This document shows, piece by piece, positions 1 to 10,161 of a DNA stretch of 64,000 bases. Every line of letters begins with the position of its first letter. The first letter of the stretch is position 1. The notes below the pieces were generated by a model, which ran no database searches, had not been told where the DNA came from, and was given only the letters and a program-made list of their open reading frames with translations. Where the stretch lies: assembly GCF_026420145.1 (NCBI RefSeq), contig NZ_JAPMLV010000001.1:186001-250000 (forward strand), given 5' to 3'. This stretch comes from Enterobacter pseudoroggenkampii. GTDB lineage: Bacteria; Pseudomonadota; Gammaproteobacteria; Enterobacterales; Enterobacteriaceae. The position numbers and the translations under genes are program-made.

Positions 1-1892
1 AAACCTTTGCTGACGTTGTCGGTCAGGAACATGTGCTGACGGCCCTGGCGAACGGCTTGTCGCTAGGTCGCATCCATCACGCCTATCTTTTTTCCGGCAC
101 CCGCGGCGTCGGTAAGACCTCTATTGCCCGTTTGCTGGCAAAAGGTCTCAACTGCGAAACCGGGATCACCGCCACGCCGTGCGGCGTGTGTGATAACTGC
201 CGGGAGATCGAACAGGGGCGTTTTGTCGATCTGATCGAGATCGACGCCGCCTCGCGCACCAAAGTGGAAGATACCCGCGACCTGCTCGACAACGTGCAGT
301 ACGCCCCGGCGCGCGGCCGCTTCAAGGTCTACCTGATCGATGAAGTGCACATGCTGTCGCGCCACAGCTTTAACGCTCTGCTGAAAACGCTGGAAGAGCC
401 GCCCGCGCACGTGAAGTTCCTGCTGGCGACCACCGATCCGCAAAAGCTGCCGGTCACGATTTTATCGCGCTGCCTGCAGTTCCACCTGAAGGCACTGGAC
501 GTCGAGCAGATCCGTGCGCAGCTTGAGCACATTCTTGATGAAGAGAAGATTGTCCACGAACCGCGCGCCCTGCAGCTGCTGGCCCGCGCGGCGGACGGCA
601 GCCTGCGTGATGCGCTCAGCCTGACCGACCAGGCGATTGCCAGCGGTGACGGCAAGCTCTCCACCGAGGCGGTCAGCACCATGCTCGGCACGCTGGATGA
701 CGATCAGGCGCTGTCGCTTATCGAAGCGATGATTGCCGCCAACGGCGAACGCGTGATGTCGCAGGTGAATGCCGCCGCTGCCCGGGGTATTGAGTGGGAA
801 GGGCTGCTGGTTGAGATGCTCAGCCTGCTGCACCGCGTGGCTATGCTGCAGCTTTCTCCCTCCGCCATTGGTGCGGATATGGCGACCATTGAACAGCGGA
901 TGCGTGAACTTGCCCGCACCGTGCCGCCTGCCGACGTGCAGCTGTACTACCAGACGCTGCTGATTGGCCGCAAAGAGTTACCGTTCGCGCCGGATCCGCG
1001 TATGGGCGTTGAAATGACGCTGCTGCGCGCGCTGGCGTTCCACCCGCGCATGCCATTGTCGGAGCCGGAAGTGCCGCGGCAGTCTTTCGCGCCGGTCGCC
1101 CCTACGGCTGTGATGTCGCCGCAGCAGGTACCACAGCAGCCGACGCCGCCACCGCAGCAAAACGTGCCGCTGTCGGATGCCACCAGTTCGGTGCTTGCCG
1201 CACGCAGCCAGCTGCAGCGTGCCCAGGGAGTAACCAAACCAAAAAAGAGTGAACCGGCAGCGCCAGGAAGAGCGCGGCCGGTTAACAACGCCGCGCTTGA
1301 ACGACTGGCCTCGGTAACGGAGCGCGTACAGTCGCGTCCGGCACCGTCCGCGCTCGAGCAGAAAGCCCCGGTGAAAGAAGAGGCTTACCGCTGGAAGGCA
1401 ACCACCATCACCGAAGAGGTGAAGGAAGAGGTCGCCACGCCGAAAGCGCTGAAAAAGGCGCTGGAGCATGAGAAAACGCCGGAGCTTTCCGCGAAGCTTG
1501 CCGAAGAGTCCATTGCGCGCGACGCCTGGGCCGCTGAGGTCAGCAAACTCCAGTTGCCGAAGCTGGTGGAGCAGGTCGCGCTGAACGCCTGGAAAGAGCA
1601 GGACGGCAATCAGGTGCGTCTGCACCTGCGTCCGGGCCAGCGACACCTCAATTCTCCTGGCGCGCAAAAGGCGCTGGCCGAGGCGCTCGCCACATTACAG
1701 GGCGCGCCGGTTGAATTGACTATCATTGAAGATGATAATCCGGCAGTGAAAACGCCGCTCGAGTGGCGCCAGGCCATTTATGAAGAAAAGCTCGCGCAGG
1801 CGCGCGAGGCGATTATTGCGGATAACAACATTCAGACCCTGCGCCGGTTCTTCGACGCCGATCTGGATGAAGAGAGTATTCGCCCCATTTGA
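1..1892 (+). CDS. dnaX: DNA polymerase III subunits tau/gamma (5' end cut by window)
   Basis: This is the clamp-loader ATPase of the replicative polymerase. The frame is open from base 3. By comparison with E. coli the first complete codon is about Thr14, so about 13 residues are missing and the full protein would be about 642 residues. Visible motifs are Walker A (GTRGVGKTS), the zinc cysteines in CETGITATPCGVCDNC, Walker B with DEVH, and the SRC motif (ILSRC). A Pro/Gln-rich linker follows, then the tau-specific C-terminal domain that binds DnaB and the alpha subunit, ending in EESIRPI. An internal -1 frameshift signal near 1241 should give the shorter gamma form. It is followed in the same direction by ybaB and recR, as in E. 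coli. Confidence 0.98.
   Translation, partial: TFADVVGQEHVLTALANGLSLGRIHHAYLFSGTRGVGKTSIARLLAKGLNCETGITATPCGVCDNCREIEQGRFVDLIEIDAASRTKVEDTRDLLDNVQYAPARGRFKVYLIDEVHMLSRHSFNALLKTLEEPPAHVKFLLATTDPQKLPVTILSRCLQFHLKALDVEQIRAQLEHILDEEKIVHEPRALQLLARAADGSLRDALSLTDQAIASGDGKLSTEAVSTMLGTLDDDQALSLIEAMIAANGERVMSQVNAAAARGIEWEGLLVEMLSLLHRVAMLQLSPSAIGADMATIEQRMRELARTVPPADVQLYYQTLLIGRKELPFAPDPRMGVEMTLLRALAFHPRMPLSEPEVPRQSFAPVAPTAVMSPQQVPQQPTPPPQQNVPLSDATSSVLAARSQLQRAQGVTKPKKSEPAAPGRARPVNNAALERLASVTERVQSRPAPSALEQKAPVKEEAYRWKATTITEEVKEEVATPKALKKALEHEKTPELSAKLAEESIARDAWAAEVSKLQLPKLVEQVALNAWKEQDGNQVRLHLRPGQRHLNSPGAQKALAEALATLQGAPVELTIIEDDNPAVKTPLEWRQAIYEEKLAQAREAIIADNNIQTLRRFFDADLDEESIRPI
1225..1283 (+). promoter_or_regulatory. 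Programmed -1 ribosomal frameshift signal in dnaX
   Basis: Three elements are present in the canonical order. An internal Shine-Dalgarno-like AGGGAG lies at 1225-1230. The slippery heptamer A AAA AAG lies at 1241-1247, in the correct frame (codons AAA 1242-1244, AAG 1245-1247). A GC-rich stem pairs AACCGGC 1252-1258 with GCCGGTT 1277-1283. After a -1 slip the ribosome reads GAG and then TGA at 1250-1252. This gives a gamma protein of about 429 residues, if the missing N-terminus matches E. coli. The arrangement is the one known from E. coli dnaX. Confidence 0.95.
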
Positions 1893-1930
1893 TCGTGAGT
1901 CTGACTTACGGTTGTAATCCTTAAACGTGA

Positions 1931-2277
<347 letters not shown>

Positions 2278-2278
<1 letters not shown>

Positions 2279-2883
2279 TGCAAACCAGTCCGCTGCTCAC
2301 GCAGTTAATGGAAGCACTGCGCTGCCTGCCGGGCGTTGGCCCGAAGTCGGCGCAGCGCATGGCGTTTACGCTATTGCAGCGCGACCGCAGCGGCGGGATG
2401 CGCCTGGCGCAGGCTCTGACCCGCGCCATGTCAGAAATTGGTCACTGTGCGGACTGCCGTACCTTTACCGAGCAGGACGTGTGTAACATCTGTACGAACC
2501 CGCGTCGTCAGGAAAACGGTCAGATTTGCGTGGTGGAGAGTCCGGCGGACATCTACGCCATCGAACAAACCGGGCAGTTTTCCGGCCGCTACTTCGTGCT
2601 GATGGGGCATCTCTCCCCGCTGGACGGTATTGGTCCGGATGATATCGGTCTTGACCGCCTTGAACAGCGTCTTGAGTCCGAAACCATCAAAGAGGTGATC
2701 CTCGCCACCAACCCGACGGTGGAAGGGGAGGCAACCGCCAACTACATCGCCGAGCTGTGCTCGCAGTACGGCGTTGACGCCAGCCGCATCGCCCATGGCG
2801 TGCCGGTGGGCGGCGAGCTGGAGATGGTGGACGGCACCACGCTGTCGCACTCTCTGGCCGGGCGTCACAAGATTATTTTCTGA
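2278..2883 (+). CDS. recR: Recombination mediator RecR
   Basis: RecR works with RecF and RecO to load RecA onto SSB-coated gapped DNA. The protein has 201 residues, the usual length. It shows an N-terminal helix-hairpin-helix region ([14 protein letters not shown]), a four-cysteine zinc finger ([17 protein letters not shown], about residues 54-72) and a Toprim domain ([12 protein letters not shown] onward, with [12 protein letters not shown]). It is the last gene of the dnaX-ybaB-recR unit; a hairpin follows at 2890. Confidence 0.98.
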
Positions 2884-2889
2884 CCAAAC

Positions 2890-2911
2890 GGAGGCTGCGC
2901 GCGCGGCCTCC
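2890..2911 (+). terminator. Hairpin downstream of recR
   Basis: GGAGGC (2890-2895) pairs with GCCTCC (2906-2911) around a GC-rich loop, seven bases after the recR stop. No clean T-run follows, because the htpG sigma-32 promoter starts immediately. It probably acts as a weak or attenuating terminator. Confidence 0.55.
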
Positions 2912-2912
2912 G

Positions 2913-2941
2913 CTTGAAAATTTCCCCCCTTATCCCCATCT
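2913..2941 (+). promoter_or_regulatory. Sigma-32 heat-shock promoter of htpG
   Basis: CTTGAAA (2913-2919) and CCCCATCT (2934-2941) are separated by 14 bases. This matches the RpoH consensus CTTGAAA-N13-14-CCCCATNT and the known E. coli htpG promoter. It lies 52 bases before the htpG start codon. Confidence 0.88.
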
Positions 2942-2993
2942 CTCACTCAACGTTTTAAAACCCCATTAAATGGCATTGTTGAGGTCGACATAG

Positions 2994-4868
2994 ATGAAAG
3001 GACAAGAAACCCGTGGTTTCCAGTCAGAAGTAAAACAGCTTCTGCACCTGATGATCCATTCCCTGTATTCCAACAAAGAAATTTTCCTGCGTGAGCTGAT
3101 TTCCAACGCATCCGATGCGGCGGACAAGCTGCGCTTCCGCGCGCTGTCTAACCCGGATCTGTACGAAGGCGACGGCGAGCTGCGCGTGCGCGTCTCGTTC
3201 AATAAGGAGAACCGCACCCTGACCATCGCCGATAACGGCATCGGGATGAACCGCGACGAGGTGATCGACCACCTCGGCACCATCGCCAAATCCGGCACCA
3301 AAGCGTTCCTCGAGTCCATGGGCTCGGACCAGGCGAAAGACAGCCAGCTCATCGGCCAGTTCGGCGTCGGTTTCTACTCGGCGTTCATCGTGGCGGACAA
3401 AGTCACCGTCCGTACCCGTGCGGCGGGCGACAGCGCTGAAAACGGCGTGCTGTGGGAGTCCAAAGGGGAAGGCGAATATACCGTTGATGACATCACCAAA
3501 GCGGATCGCGGTACCGAAATCACCCTGCACCTGCGCGAAGGCGAAGACGATTTCCTGAACGACTGGCGCGTGCGCTCCATCATCAGCAAATATTCCGACC
3601 ACATTGCCCTGCCGGTCGAGATTGAAAAACAGGAAGAGAAAGACGGTGAAAACGTGGTTTCCTGGGAGAAGATCAACAAGGCGCAGGCGCTGTGGACGCG
3701 CAACAAGTCTGAAATTAAAGACGACGAGTACAACGAATTCTACAAGCACATCGCCCACGATTTTACCGACCCGCTGACCTGGAGCCACAACCGTGTGGAA
3801 GGTAAGCAGGAGTACACCAGCCTGCTGTACATCCCGGCACAGGCGCCGTGGGACATGTGGAACCGCGATCACAAGCACGGTCTGAAGCTGTACGTGCAGC
3901 GCGTCTTTATCATGGACGACGCCGAGCAGTTCATGCCGAACTACCTGCGCTTTGTGCGCGGCCTGATCGATTCTAACGATCTGCCGCTCAACGTCTCCCG
4001 TGAAATTCTGCAGGACAGCACCGTCACCCGTAACTTGCGCAACGCCCTGACCAAACGTGCGCTGCAGATGCTGGAAAAACTGGCGAAAGACGATGCGGAA
4101 AAATATCAGACCTTCTGGAAACAGTTCGGCCTGGTGCTGAAAGAAGGCCCGGCAGAAGACACCGCGAACGTTGAAACCATCGCCAAACTGCTGCGTTTCG
4201 CCTCAACGCATACCGACTCCTCCGCGCAGACCGTGTCGCTGGAAGAGTACGTCTCCCGCATGAAAGAAGGGCAGGAGAAGATCTACTACATCACCGCCGA
4301 CAGCTACGCGGCGGCGAAGAGCAGCCCGCACCTGGAGCTGTTGCGCAAGAAAGGCATCGAAGTGCTGCTGCTTTCTGACCGCATCGACGAGTGGATGATG
4401 AACTACCTGACCGAGTTCGACGGTAAATCCTTCCAGTCTGTAGCCAAAGCCGACGAGTCCATCGACAAGCTGGCGGATGAAGTGGACGAAAGCGCGAAAG
4501 AAGCCGAGAAGGCGCTGGAGCCGTTCGTTGAGCGCGTGAAAACCCTGCTGGGCGACCGCGTGAAAGAGGTGCGTTTCACGCACCGTCTGACCGACACCCC
4601 GGCCATCGTCACCACCGATGCCGACGAAATGGGCACCCAGATGGCGAAACTGTTCGCGGCGGCGGGCCAGGCGATGCCGGAAGTGAAATATATCTTTGAG
4701 CTTAATCCGGATCATCCGCTGGTGAAACGCGCAGCGGATACCCAGGACGACGCCCGCTTTGCCGAGTGGGTTGAACTGCTGCTGGATCAGTCCCTGCTGG
4801 CCGAGCGCGGCACGCTGGAAGATCCTAACCTGTTCATTAAACGTGTGAATGCGCTGCTGCTGGCGTAA
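2994..4868 (+). CDS. htpG: Molecular chaperone HtpG (Hsp90)
   Basis: This is the bacterial cytosolic Hsp90, an ATP-dependent chaperone that remodels clients with DnaK. Its 624 residues equal the E. coli length. The N-terminal GHKL ATPase domain shows [21 protein letters not shown] and [11 protein letters not shown]. The middle domain carries the catalytic loop region NVSREILQ, and the C-terminal dimerisation domain ends in NALLLA. It stands alone behind its own sigma-32 promoter, so it is expected to be heat-induced. Confidence 0.99.
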   Translation: MKGQETRGFQSEVKQLLHLMIHSLYSNKEIFLRELISNASDAADKLRFRALSNPDLYEGDGELRVRVSFNKENRTLTIADNGIGMNRDEVIDHLGTIAKSGTKAFLESMGSDQAKDSQLIGQFGVGFYSAFIVADKVTVRTRAAGDSAENGVLWESKGEGEYTVDDITKADRGTEITLHLREGEDDFLNDWRVRSIISKYSDHIALPVEIEKQEEKDGENVVSWEKINKAQALWTRNKSEIKDDEYNEFYKHIAHDFTDPLTWSHNRVEGKQEYTSLLYIPAQAPWDMWNRDHKHGLKLYVQRVFIMDDAEQFMPNYLRFVRGLIDSNDLPLNVSREILQDSTVTRNLRNALTKRALQMLEKLAKDDAEKYQTFWKQFGLVLKEGPAEDTANVETIAKLLRFASTHTDSSAQTVSLEEYVSRMKEGQEKIYYITADSYAAAKSSPHLELLRKKGIEVLLLSDRIDEWMMNYLTEFDGKSFQSVAKADESIDKLADEVDESAKEAEKALEPFVERVKTLLGDRVKEVRFTHRLTDTPAIVTTDADEMGTQMAKLFAAAGQAMPEVKYIFELNPDHPLVKRAADTQDDARFAEWVELLLDQSLLAERGTLEDPNLFIKRVNALLLA

Positions 4869-4893
4869 TTGACCACGCCTCCCCTGGTCTTCT

Positions 4894-4939
4894 CCCTCTC
4901 CCCGTGGGAGAGGGCCGGGGTGAGGGCACCAGACCGCAC
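4894..4939. repeat. Dispersed palindromic intergenic repeat, copy 1
   Basis: A 9-bp perfect stem CCCTCTCCC/GGGAGAGGG (4894-4902 with 4906-4914, loop CGT) is followed by the conserved tail CCGGGGTGAGGGCACCAGAC. The same unit recurs at 8205, 28468 (inverted), 38076 and 59078, always between genes. It behaves like a REP-type element and may also stabilise the htpG transcript end. Confidence 0.85.
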
Positions 4940-5030
4940 CCTCCCAAATAATCTCCCCCCGTTAACCGTTTCAGCCTTCCTGCCTTCCTTGAGCGATGCC
5001 CGTTCTGGTGGTATTGTTTAGCGCTTTTGA

Positions 5031-5708
<678 letters not shown>

Positions 5709-5717
5709 TCGCATTTC

Positions 5718-5742
5718 TCTCACCCGGGCCCTCCGGGTGAGA
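5718..5742 (+). terminator. Hairpin between adk and hemH
   Basis: TCTCACCCGG (5718-5727) pairs perfectly with CCGGGTGAGA (5733-5742) over a five-base loop, nine bases after the adk stop. The following sequence is A/T-rich but has no uninterrupted T-run, so termination may be partial. Confidence 0.65.
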
Positions 5743-5833
5743 AATATTCTCATCTTACCTATTACAGCAATGGGTTTCGTTTAAACGCATTTCCGCTACA
5801 ATTGACAACCTATCAAATGGTTAAGAGGCGTGA

Positions 5834-6796
5834 ATGAGTCAGGCGAAAACCGGCATCCTGCTTGCCAATCTGGGCACCCCAGAAGCACCTACATCAGACG
5901 CGGTAAAACGCTACCTGCGACAGTTTTTAAGCGACACGCGCGTCGTGGATTTCCCGAGACTGCTGTGGTGGCCTCTGCTGCGTGGCGTCATTCTGCCGAT
6001 TCGTTCTCCGCGCGTCGCCAAACTCTATCAGTCCGTGTGGATGAAAGAGGGCTCGCCGCTAATGGTTTACAGCCGTCGTCAGGAAAAAGCGCTGGCCGCC
6101 CGCCTGCCGGATATGCCCGTCGCGCTCGGCATGAGCTACGGCAAACCCTCCCTGGAAAGCGCGGTAGAATCCCTGCTGGCGCAGGGCGTGGACCATATCG
6201 TCGTGCTGGCGCTCTACCCGCAGTACTCCTGCTCGACGGTGGCCGCCGTCTGGGACGAGCTGGCCCGCATTCTGGCGACCCGCCGCCGCATTCCGGGCGT
6301 GACCTTTATTCGCGACTACGCGGATAACGATCTCTACATCAAGGCGCTTGCCAACAGCGCGCGCGCGTCGTTTGAAAAGCACGGCGAGCCGGATCTGCTG
6401 CTGCTTTCCTATCACGGGATCCCTCAGCGTTTCGCTAACGAAGGGGATGATTACCCCCAGCGCTGCCGCGATACCACGCGCGAGCTGGTCTCCGCCCTTG
6501 GCCTGCCGCCGGAGAAGGTGATGATGACCTTCCAGTCGCGCTTCGGCCGCGAGCCGTGGTTGACGCCGTACACCGATGAAACCCTCAAAATGCTCGGCGA
6601 GAAGGGCGTGAAGCATATTCAGGTGATGTCGCCGGGCTTCTCGGCAGACTGTCTGGAAACGCTGGAGGAGATCGCGGTGCAAAATCGGGAATTTTTCCTG
6701 GAGGCTGGCGGCGAAAAGTACGAGTACATTCCGGCGCTTAACGACTCGCCTGAGCATATCGACATGATGGTCTCGCTGGTGACGAACAGCCGCTGA
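5834..6796 (+). CDS. hemH: Ferrochelatase
   Basis: HemH inserts Fe(II) into protoporphyrin IX, the last step of haem synthesis, at the inner membrane. It has 320 residues and starts at ATG 5834 behind AAGAGG. The N-terminal ANLGTPEAP and RQFLSD segments, the catalytic His in LSYHGIP and the acidic active-site segment [14 protein letters not shown] are all visible. It sits between adk and gsk as in E. coli. Confidence 0.98.
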   Translation: MSQAKTGILLANLGTPEAPTSDAVKRYLRQFLSDTRVVDFPRLLWWPLLRGVILPIRSPRVAKLYQSVWMKEGSPLMVYSRRQEKALAARLPDMPVALGMSYGKPSLESAVESLLAQGVDHIVVLALYPQYSCSTVAAVWDELARILATRRRIPGVTFIRDYADNDLYIKALANSARASFEKHGEPDLLLLSYHGIPQRFANEGDDYPQRCRDTTRELVSALGLPPEKVMMTFQSRFGREPWLTPYTDETLKMLGEKGVKHIQVMSPGFSADCLETLEEIAVQNREFFLEAGGEKYEYIPALNDSPEHIDMMVSLVTNSR

Positions 6797-6858
6797 TCGC
6801 ACTCCGGGCCGGGTTTGTGCTACCATTCCCGGCCCATATTCTTCGTACAGTTCAGACC

Positions 6859-8163
6859 ATGAAATTTCCCGGTAAACGCAAATCCAAACACTACTTCCCC
6901 GTCGATGCCCGCGATCCGCTCCTGCAGCAAATCCAGCCAGAAAATGAAACCAGCGCGGCGTGGGTCGTCGGTATCGATCAGACGCTGGTGGACATTGAAG
7001 CCAAAGTGGATGATGCGTTTGTCGCCCGTTACGGTCTGAGCGCCGGACATTCGCTGGTGATTGAAGACGACGTTGCCGAAGCGCTGTACCAGGAGCTGGT
7101 GCGCGAAAACCTGATTACCCATCAGTTCGCCGGTGGCACCATCGGCAATACCATGCACAACTACTCCGTGCTGGCAGACGACCGCTCGGTGCTGCTCGGC
7201 GTGATGTGCAGCAATATCGAAATTGGTGGCTATGCCTACCGCTATCTCTGCAACACCTCCAGCCGTACCGATCTGAACTACCTGCAGGGCGTTGACGGGC
7301 CGATTGGCCGCTGCTTCACGCTGATCGGTGAGTCCGGCGAGCGTACCTTTGCCATCAGCCCCGGCCACATGAACAAGCTGCGCGCCGAGAGTATTCCGGA
7401 AGAGGTGATCGCGGGCGCCTCGGCGCTGGTGCTGACCTCCTACCTGGTGCGCTGCAAGCCGGGCGAGCCCATGCCCGACGCGACCATGAAGGCGATTGAG
7501 TACGCGAAGAAATACAACGTGCCCGTCGTTCTGACGCTGGGCACGAAATTCGTTATCGCCGATAACCCGGAGTGGTGGCAGGCCTTCCTGAAAGAGCACG
7601 TCTCGATTCTGGCGATGAACGAAGAGGAGGCCGAAGCGCTGACCGGTGAAAGCGATCCGCTGCTGGCATCTGATAAAGCGCTGGACTGGGTGGACCTGGT
7701 GCTCTGCACCGCGGGCCCGGTTGGGCTGTATATGGCCGGCTTCACGGAGGAAGAGAGCAAACGCAAGACCCAGCACCCGCTGCTGCCCGGCGCGATTGCC
7801 GAGTTTAACCAGTACGAGTTCAGCCGCGGTATGCGCCATCAGGATTGCATCAACCCGCTGCGGATCTACTCTCACATCGCGCCATATATGGGTGGTCCGG
7901 AGAAGATCATGAACACCAACGGCGCGGGCGACGGCGCGCTGGCCGCGCTGCTGCACGACATCACCGCTAACGCCTACCACAAAACCAACGTGCCGAACTC
8001 CAGCAAGCACAAATTCAGCTGGCTGACCTATTCGTCGCTGGCGCAGGTGTGTAAGTACGCCAACCGCGTGAGCTATCAGGTATTGAACCAGCACTCACCG
8101 CGCTTAACGCGTGGTCTGCCGGAACGGGAAGACAGCCTCGAAGAGGCTTATTGGGATCGGTAA
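6859..8163 (+). CDS. gsk: Inosine-guanosine kinase
   Basis: Gsk phosphorylates guanosine and inosine in purine salvage. I chose ATG 6859 (MKFPGKRKSKHYFPV) because it gives 434 residues, the E. coli length; an upstream in-frame extension to 6817 has no homology support. It is a PfkB-family ribokinase fold, with the GGTIGNTMHNYSVL substrate segment and the C-terminal signature NTNGAGDGALAALLHD containing the catalytic Asp. A strong terminator follows at 8171. Confidence 0.98.
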   Translation: MKFPGKRKSKHYFPVDARDPLLQQIQPENETSAAWVVGIDQTLVDIEAKVDDAFVARYGLSAGHSLVIEDDVAEALYQELVRENLITHQFAGGTIGNTMHNYSVLADDRSVLLGVMCSNIEIGGYAYRYLCNTSSRTDLNYLQGVDGPIGRCFTLIGESGERTFAISPGHMNKLRAESIPEEVIAGASALVLTSYLVRCKPGEPMPDATMKAIEYAKKYNVPVVLTLGTKFVIADNPEWWQAFLKEHVSILAMNEEEAEALTGESDPLLASDKALDWVDLVLCTAGPVGLYMAGFTEEESKRKTQHPLLPGAIAEFNQYEFSRGMRHQDCINPLRIYSHIAPYMGGPEKIMNTNGAGDGALAALLHDITANAYHKTNVPNSSKHKFSWLTYSSLAQVCKYANRVSYQVLNQHSPRLTRGLPEREDSLEEAYWDR

Positions 8164-8170
8164 ATGTAAA

Positions 8171-8194
8171 AAGGCAACGTAAGTTGCCTTTTTT
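8171..8194 (+). terminator. Rho-independent terminator of gsk
   Basis: AAGGCAAC (8171-8178) pairs with GTTGCCTT (8183-8190), loop GTAA, followed by a run of T to 8194. It begins seven bases after the gsk stop codon. Confidence 0.93.
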
Positions 8195-8204
8195 AATGTT
8201 TGTT

Positions 8205-8250
8205 CCCTCTCCCCGTGGGAGAGGGCCAGGGTGAGGGCATCAGACCGCAC
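8205..8250. repeat. Dispersed palindromic intergenic repeat, copy 2
   Basis: The core CCCTCTCCC/GGGAGAGGG lies at 8205-8225 with loop CGT, then the conserved tail CCAGGGTGAGGGCATCAGAC. It lies between the convergent genes gsk and ybaL, directly after the gsk terminator. Confidence 0.85.
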
Positions 8251-8255
8251 CAAAC

Positions 8256-9932
8256 TTACCCCGTCACCGCCTCTTCAACCGGCGGTTTTTCCAGCAGCGT
8301 CAGCATCGTGTTAGCAATCTCGCGCTCGCCCATCACCACCTTATCTGCACCGCGCTCGGTAATGTACTCCACCTCGTCGTCATAGTGCGCCCGGGCGATA
8401 ATCTCAATTGTTGGGCACTTCGCGCGTGCGGAAGCCACAATCTCACCCGCTTCATAGCCGTTAGGAATGGTCAGCAGCAGCCAGCGGGCGCAGTCCAGAT
8501 GCGCCAGATTCATGATCTCTTCGTTCGCCGCATTGCCCAGCACCGCACGAATACCGCGCTCGCGCAGCTCGTCGACGCGGGTGCGTGAGGTCTCAATCAC
8601 CACCAGCGGAATGCCCTGTGCCATCAGCTTTTCACCGAGCAGGCTGCCCACGCGGCCAAAGCCGACCAGCAGAGCGTGGTTGCAAATATCAACCGGGATC
8701 TGCTTCTCTTCTTCGATGGCCTCTTCGAGCGTCTGCTCTTCCAGCGTTTCGGTTTTATCGAGGTATTTTTCCAGCAGGGCAAACAGCACCGGGTTCAGCA
8801 TGATCGACAGGATCGCCCCCGCCAGCACCAGGTTTTGCCCTGCCTGCGGCAGCAGGTTCAGAGCCATGCCCAGACCGGCCAGAATAAAGGCGAACTCACC
8901 GATCTGCGCCAGGCTGGCGGCAATGGTCAGCGCCGTCCGCGGCGAGTGGCCAAACATCCGCACCAGGAAGAAGGCGGCAAGCGACTTACCAAAGATGATG
9001 ATCGCCAGCGTGCCCAGCACGGCCAGCGGTTGATGGATCAGGACCATCGGGTCAAACAGCATCCCGACGGAGACGAAGAACAGTACGGCGAAGGCATCGC
9101 GCAGCGGTAGCGTATCGTGCGCAGCGCGGTGGCTCAGCTCGGACTCGTTCAGTACCATCCCGGCGAAGAACGCACCCAGAGCAAAGGAGACATCAAACAG
9201 CTCAACGGCACCAAAGGCGATGCCCAGCGCCAGCGCCAGCACGGAGAGGGTAAACAGCTCGCGTGAGCCGGTCGCCGCGCTGCGGGACATGATCCACGGC
9301 ACCAGACGGCGGCCCACCAGCATCATGATGGCGATAAACGCCACAACCTTACCGATGGTGATGCCCATATCCAGCGCCAGCGAGGCAAAACCGACGTTGT
9401 CTTTTTCCATCATCCCGGCGACGGCAGGCAGCAGTACCAGCGTCAGGACCATGACCAGGTCTTCCACAATCAGCCAGCCAATCGCGATCTGCCCGCGCTG
9501 GCTGTCAATCAGCTGTCTCTCCTCAAGCGCGCGCAGCAGCACCACGGTACTGGCGGTTGAGAGACACAGCCCAAATACGATGCCGGTCATCAGCGACCAG
9601 CCCAGTACGGCCGAAAGCGCCATCCCCAGCAGCGTCGCCACCCCTATCTGGGCGATCGCTCCCGGTATGGCAATCGACTTTACCGCCATCAAATCCTTCA
9701 GGGAAAAATGCAGACCGACGCCAAACATCAGCAGAATCACGCCCAATTCCGCCAGTTCAGGTGCCAGTTTGGTATCCGCAACGAAACCTGGCGTGAACGG
9801 TCCCGCCAGAACACCTGCCAGCAGATAGCCGACAAGAGGAGAAATACGCAGTTTATTGGCAATCATGCCGAGGATAAAAGCGAGCACAAGTCCACCAACA
9901 ATGGTGGTGATAAGCGGTGTGGCGTGGTGCAT
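8256..9932 (-). CDS. ybaL: Putative cation:proton antiporter YbaL (KefB/CPA2 family)
   Basis: This is an inner-membrane monovalent cation:proton antiporter of the KefB type; its physiological substrate is not settled. The 558 residues start MHHATPLITTIVGG. About 12 hydrophobic segments form the Na+/H+ exchanger domain (residues about 1-385), followed by a charged linker rich in Glu and a cytosolic RCK/TrkA-N domain from about residue 415 (LLVGFGRVGSLLGE, a Rossmann nucleotide site). It is transcribed toward gsk and downstream of fsr on the same strand, with 229 bases between them. Confidence 0.95.
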   Translation of the reverse strand: MHHATPLITTIVGGLVLAFILGMIANKLRISPLVGYLLAGVLAGPFTPGFVADTKLAPELAELGVILLMFGVGLHFSLKDLMAVKSIAIPGAIAQIGVATLLGMALSAVLGWSLMTGIVFGLCLSTASTVVLLRALEERQLIDSQRGQIAIGWLIVEDLVMVLTLVLLPAVAGMMEKDNVGFASLALDMGITIGKVVAFIAIMMLVGRRLVPWIMSRSAATGSRELFTLSVLALALGIAFGAVELFDVSFALGAFFAGMVLNESELSHRAAHDTLPLRDAFAVLFFVSVGMLFDPMVLIHQPLAVLGTLAIIIFGKSLAAFFLVRMFGHSPRTALTIAASLAQIGEFAFILAGLGMALNLLPQAGQNLVLAGAILSIMLNPVLFALLEKYLDKTETLEEQTLEEAIEEEKQIPVDICNHALLVGFGRVGSLLGEKLMAQGIPLVVIETSRTRVDELRERGIRAVLGNAANEEIMNLAHLDCARWLLLTIPNGYEAGEIVASARAKCPTIEIIARAHYDDEVEYITERGADKVVMGEREIANTMLTLLEKPPVEEAVTG

Positions 9933-10128
9933 TCCGTCTCCTTTCGTTGTGGGTGTTCCTTTTTGGCGAAAACCAAAAAACCGAGTAATAGTTTATGACA
10001 ATTTTTACCCTTATGTTTATGAATAATTGTTGAAGTTTGAATAAAACAGCAATATGCACGTAAAAAAGCGCATTTTGATAAATTCAGAGAGTGGATGAAG
10101 AAGAAACCCTTATGGCATCAGGGTGTCA

Positions 10129-10155
10129 GGTAGCCAAAGTAAAACTTTGGCTACC
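10129..10155. terminator. Perfect inverted repeat downstream of fsr
   Basis: GGTAGCCAAAGT (10129-10140) and ACTTTGGCTACC (10144-10155) form a perfect 12-bp stem with an AAA loop, seven bases beyond the fsr stop. Neither strand has a clear T-run, so it may be a terminator or only a transcript-end stabiliser. Confidence 0.6.
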
Positions 10156-10161
10156 CGTAAT

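Noticed and set aside
978..1667. 229-codon minus-strand frame inside dnaX
   Set aside because: Antisense shadow of a GC-rich conserved gene, with Arg-rich translation and no features. The same applies to the long antisense frames in htpG, gsk, copA, purEK, the TonB receptor and others.
10129..10155. Transposon end or attachment site suggested by the perfect 12-bp inverted repeat
   Set aside because: Single copy, directly after the fsr stop and with a three-base loop; a transcript-end hairpin is the simpler reading.
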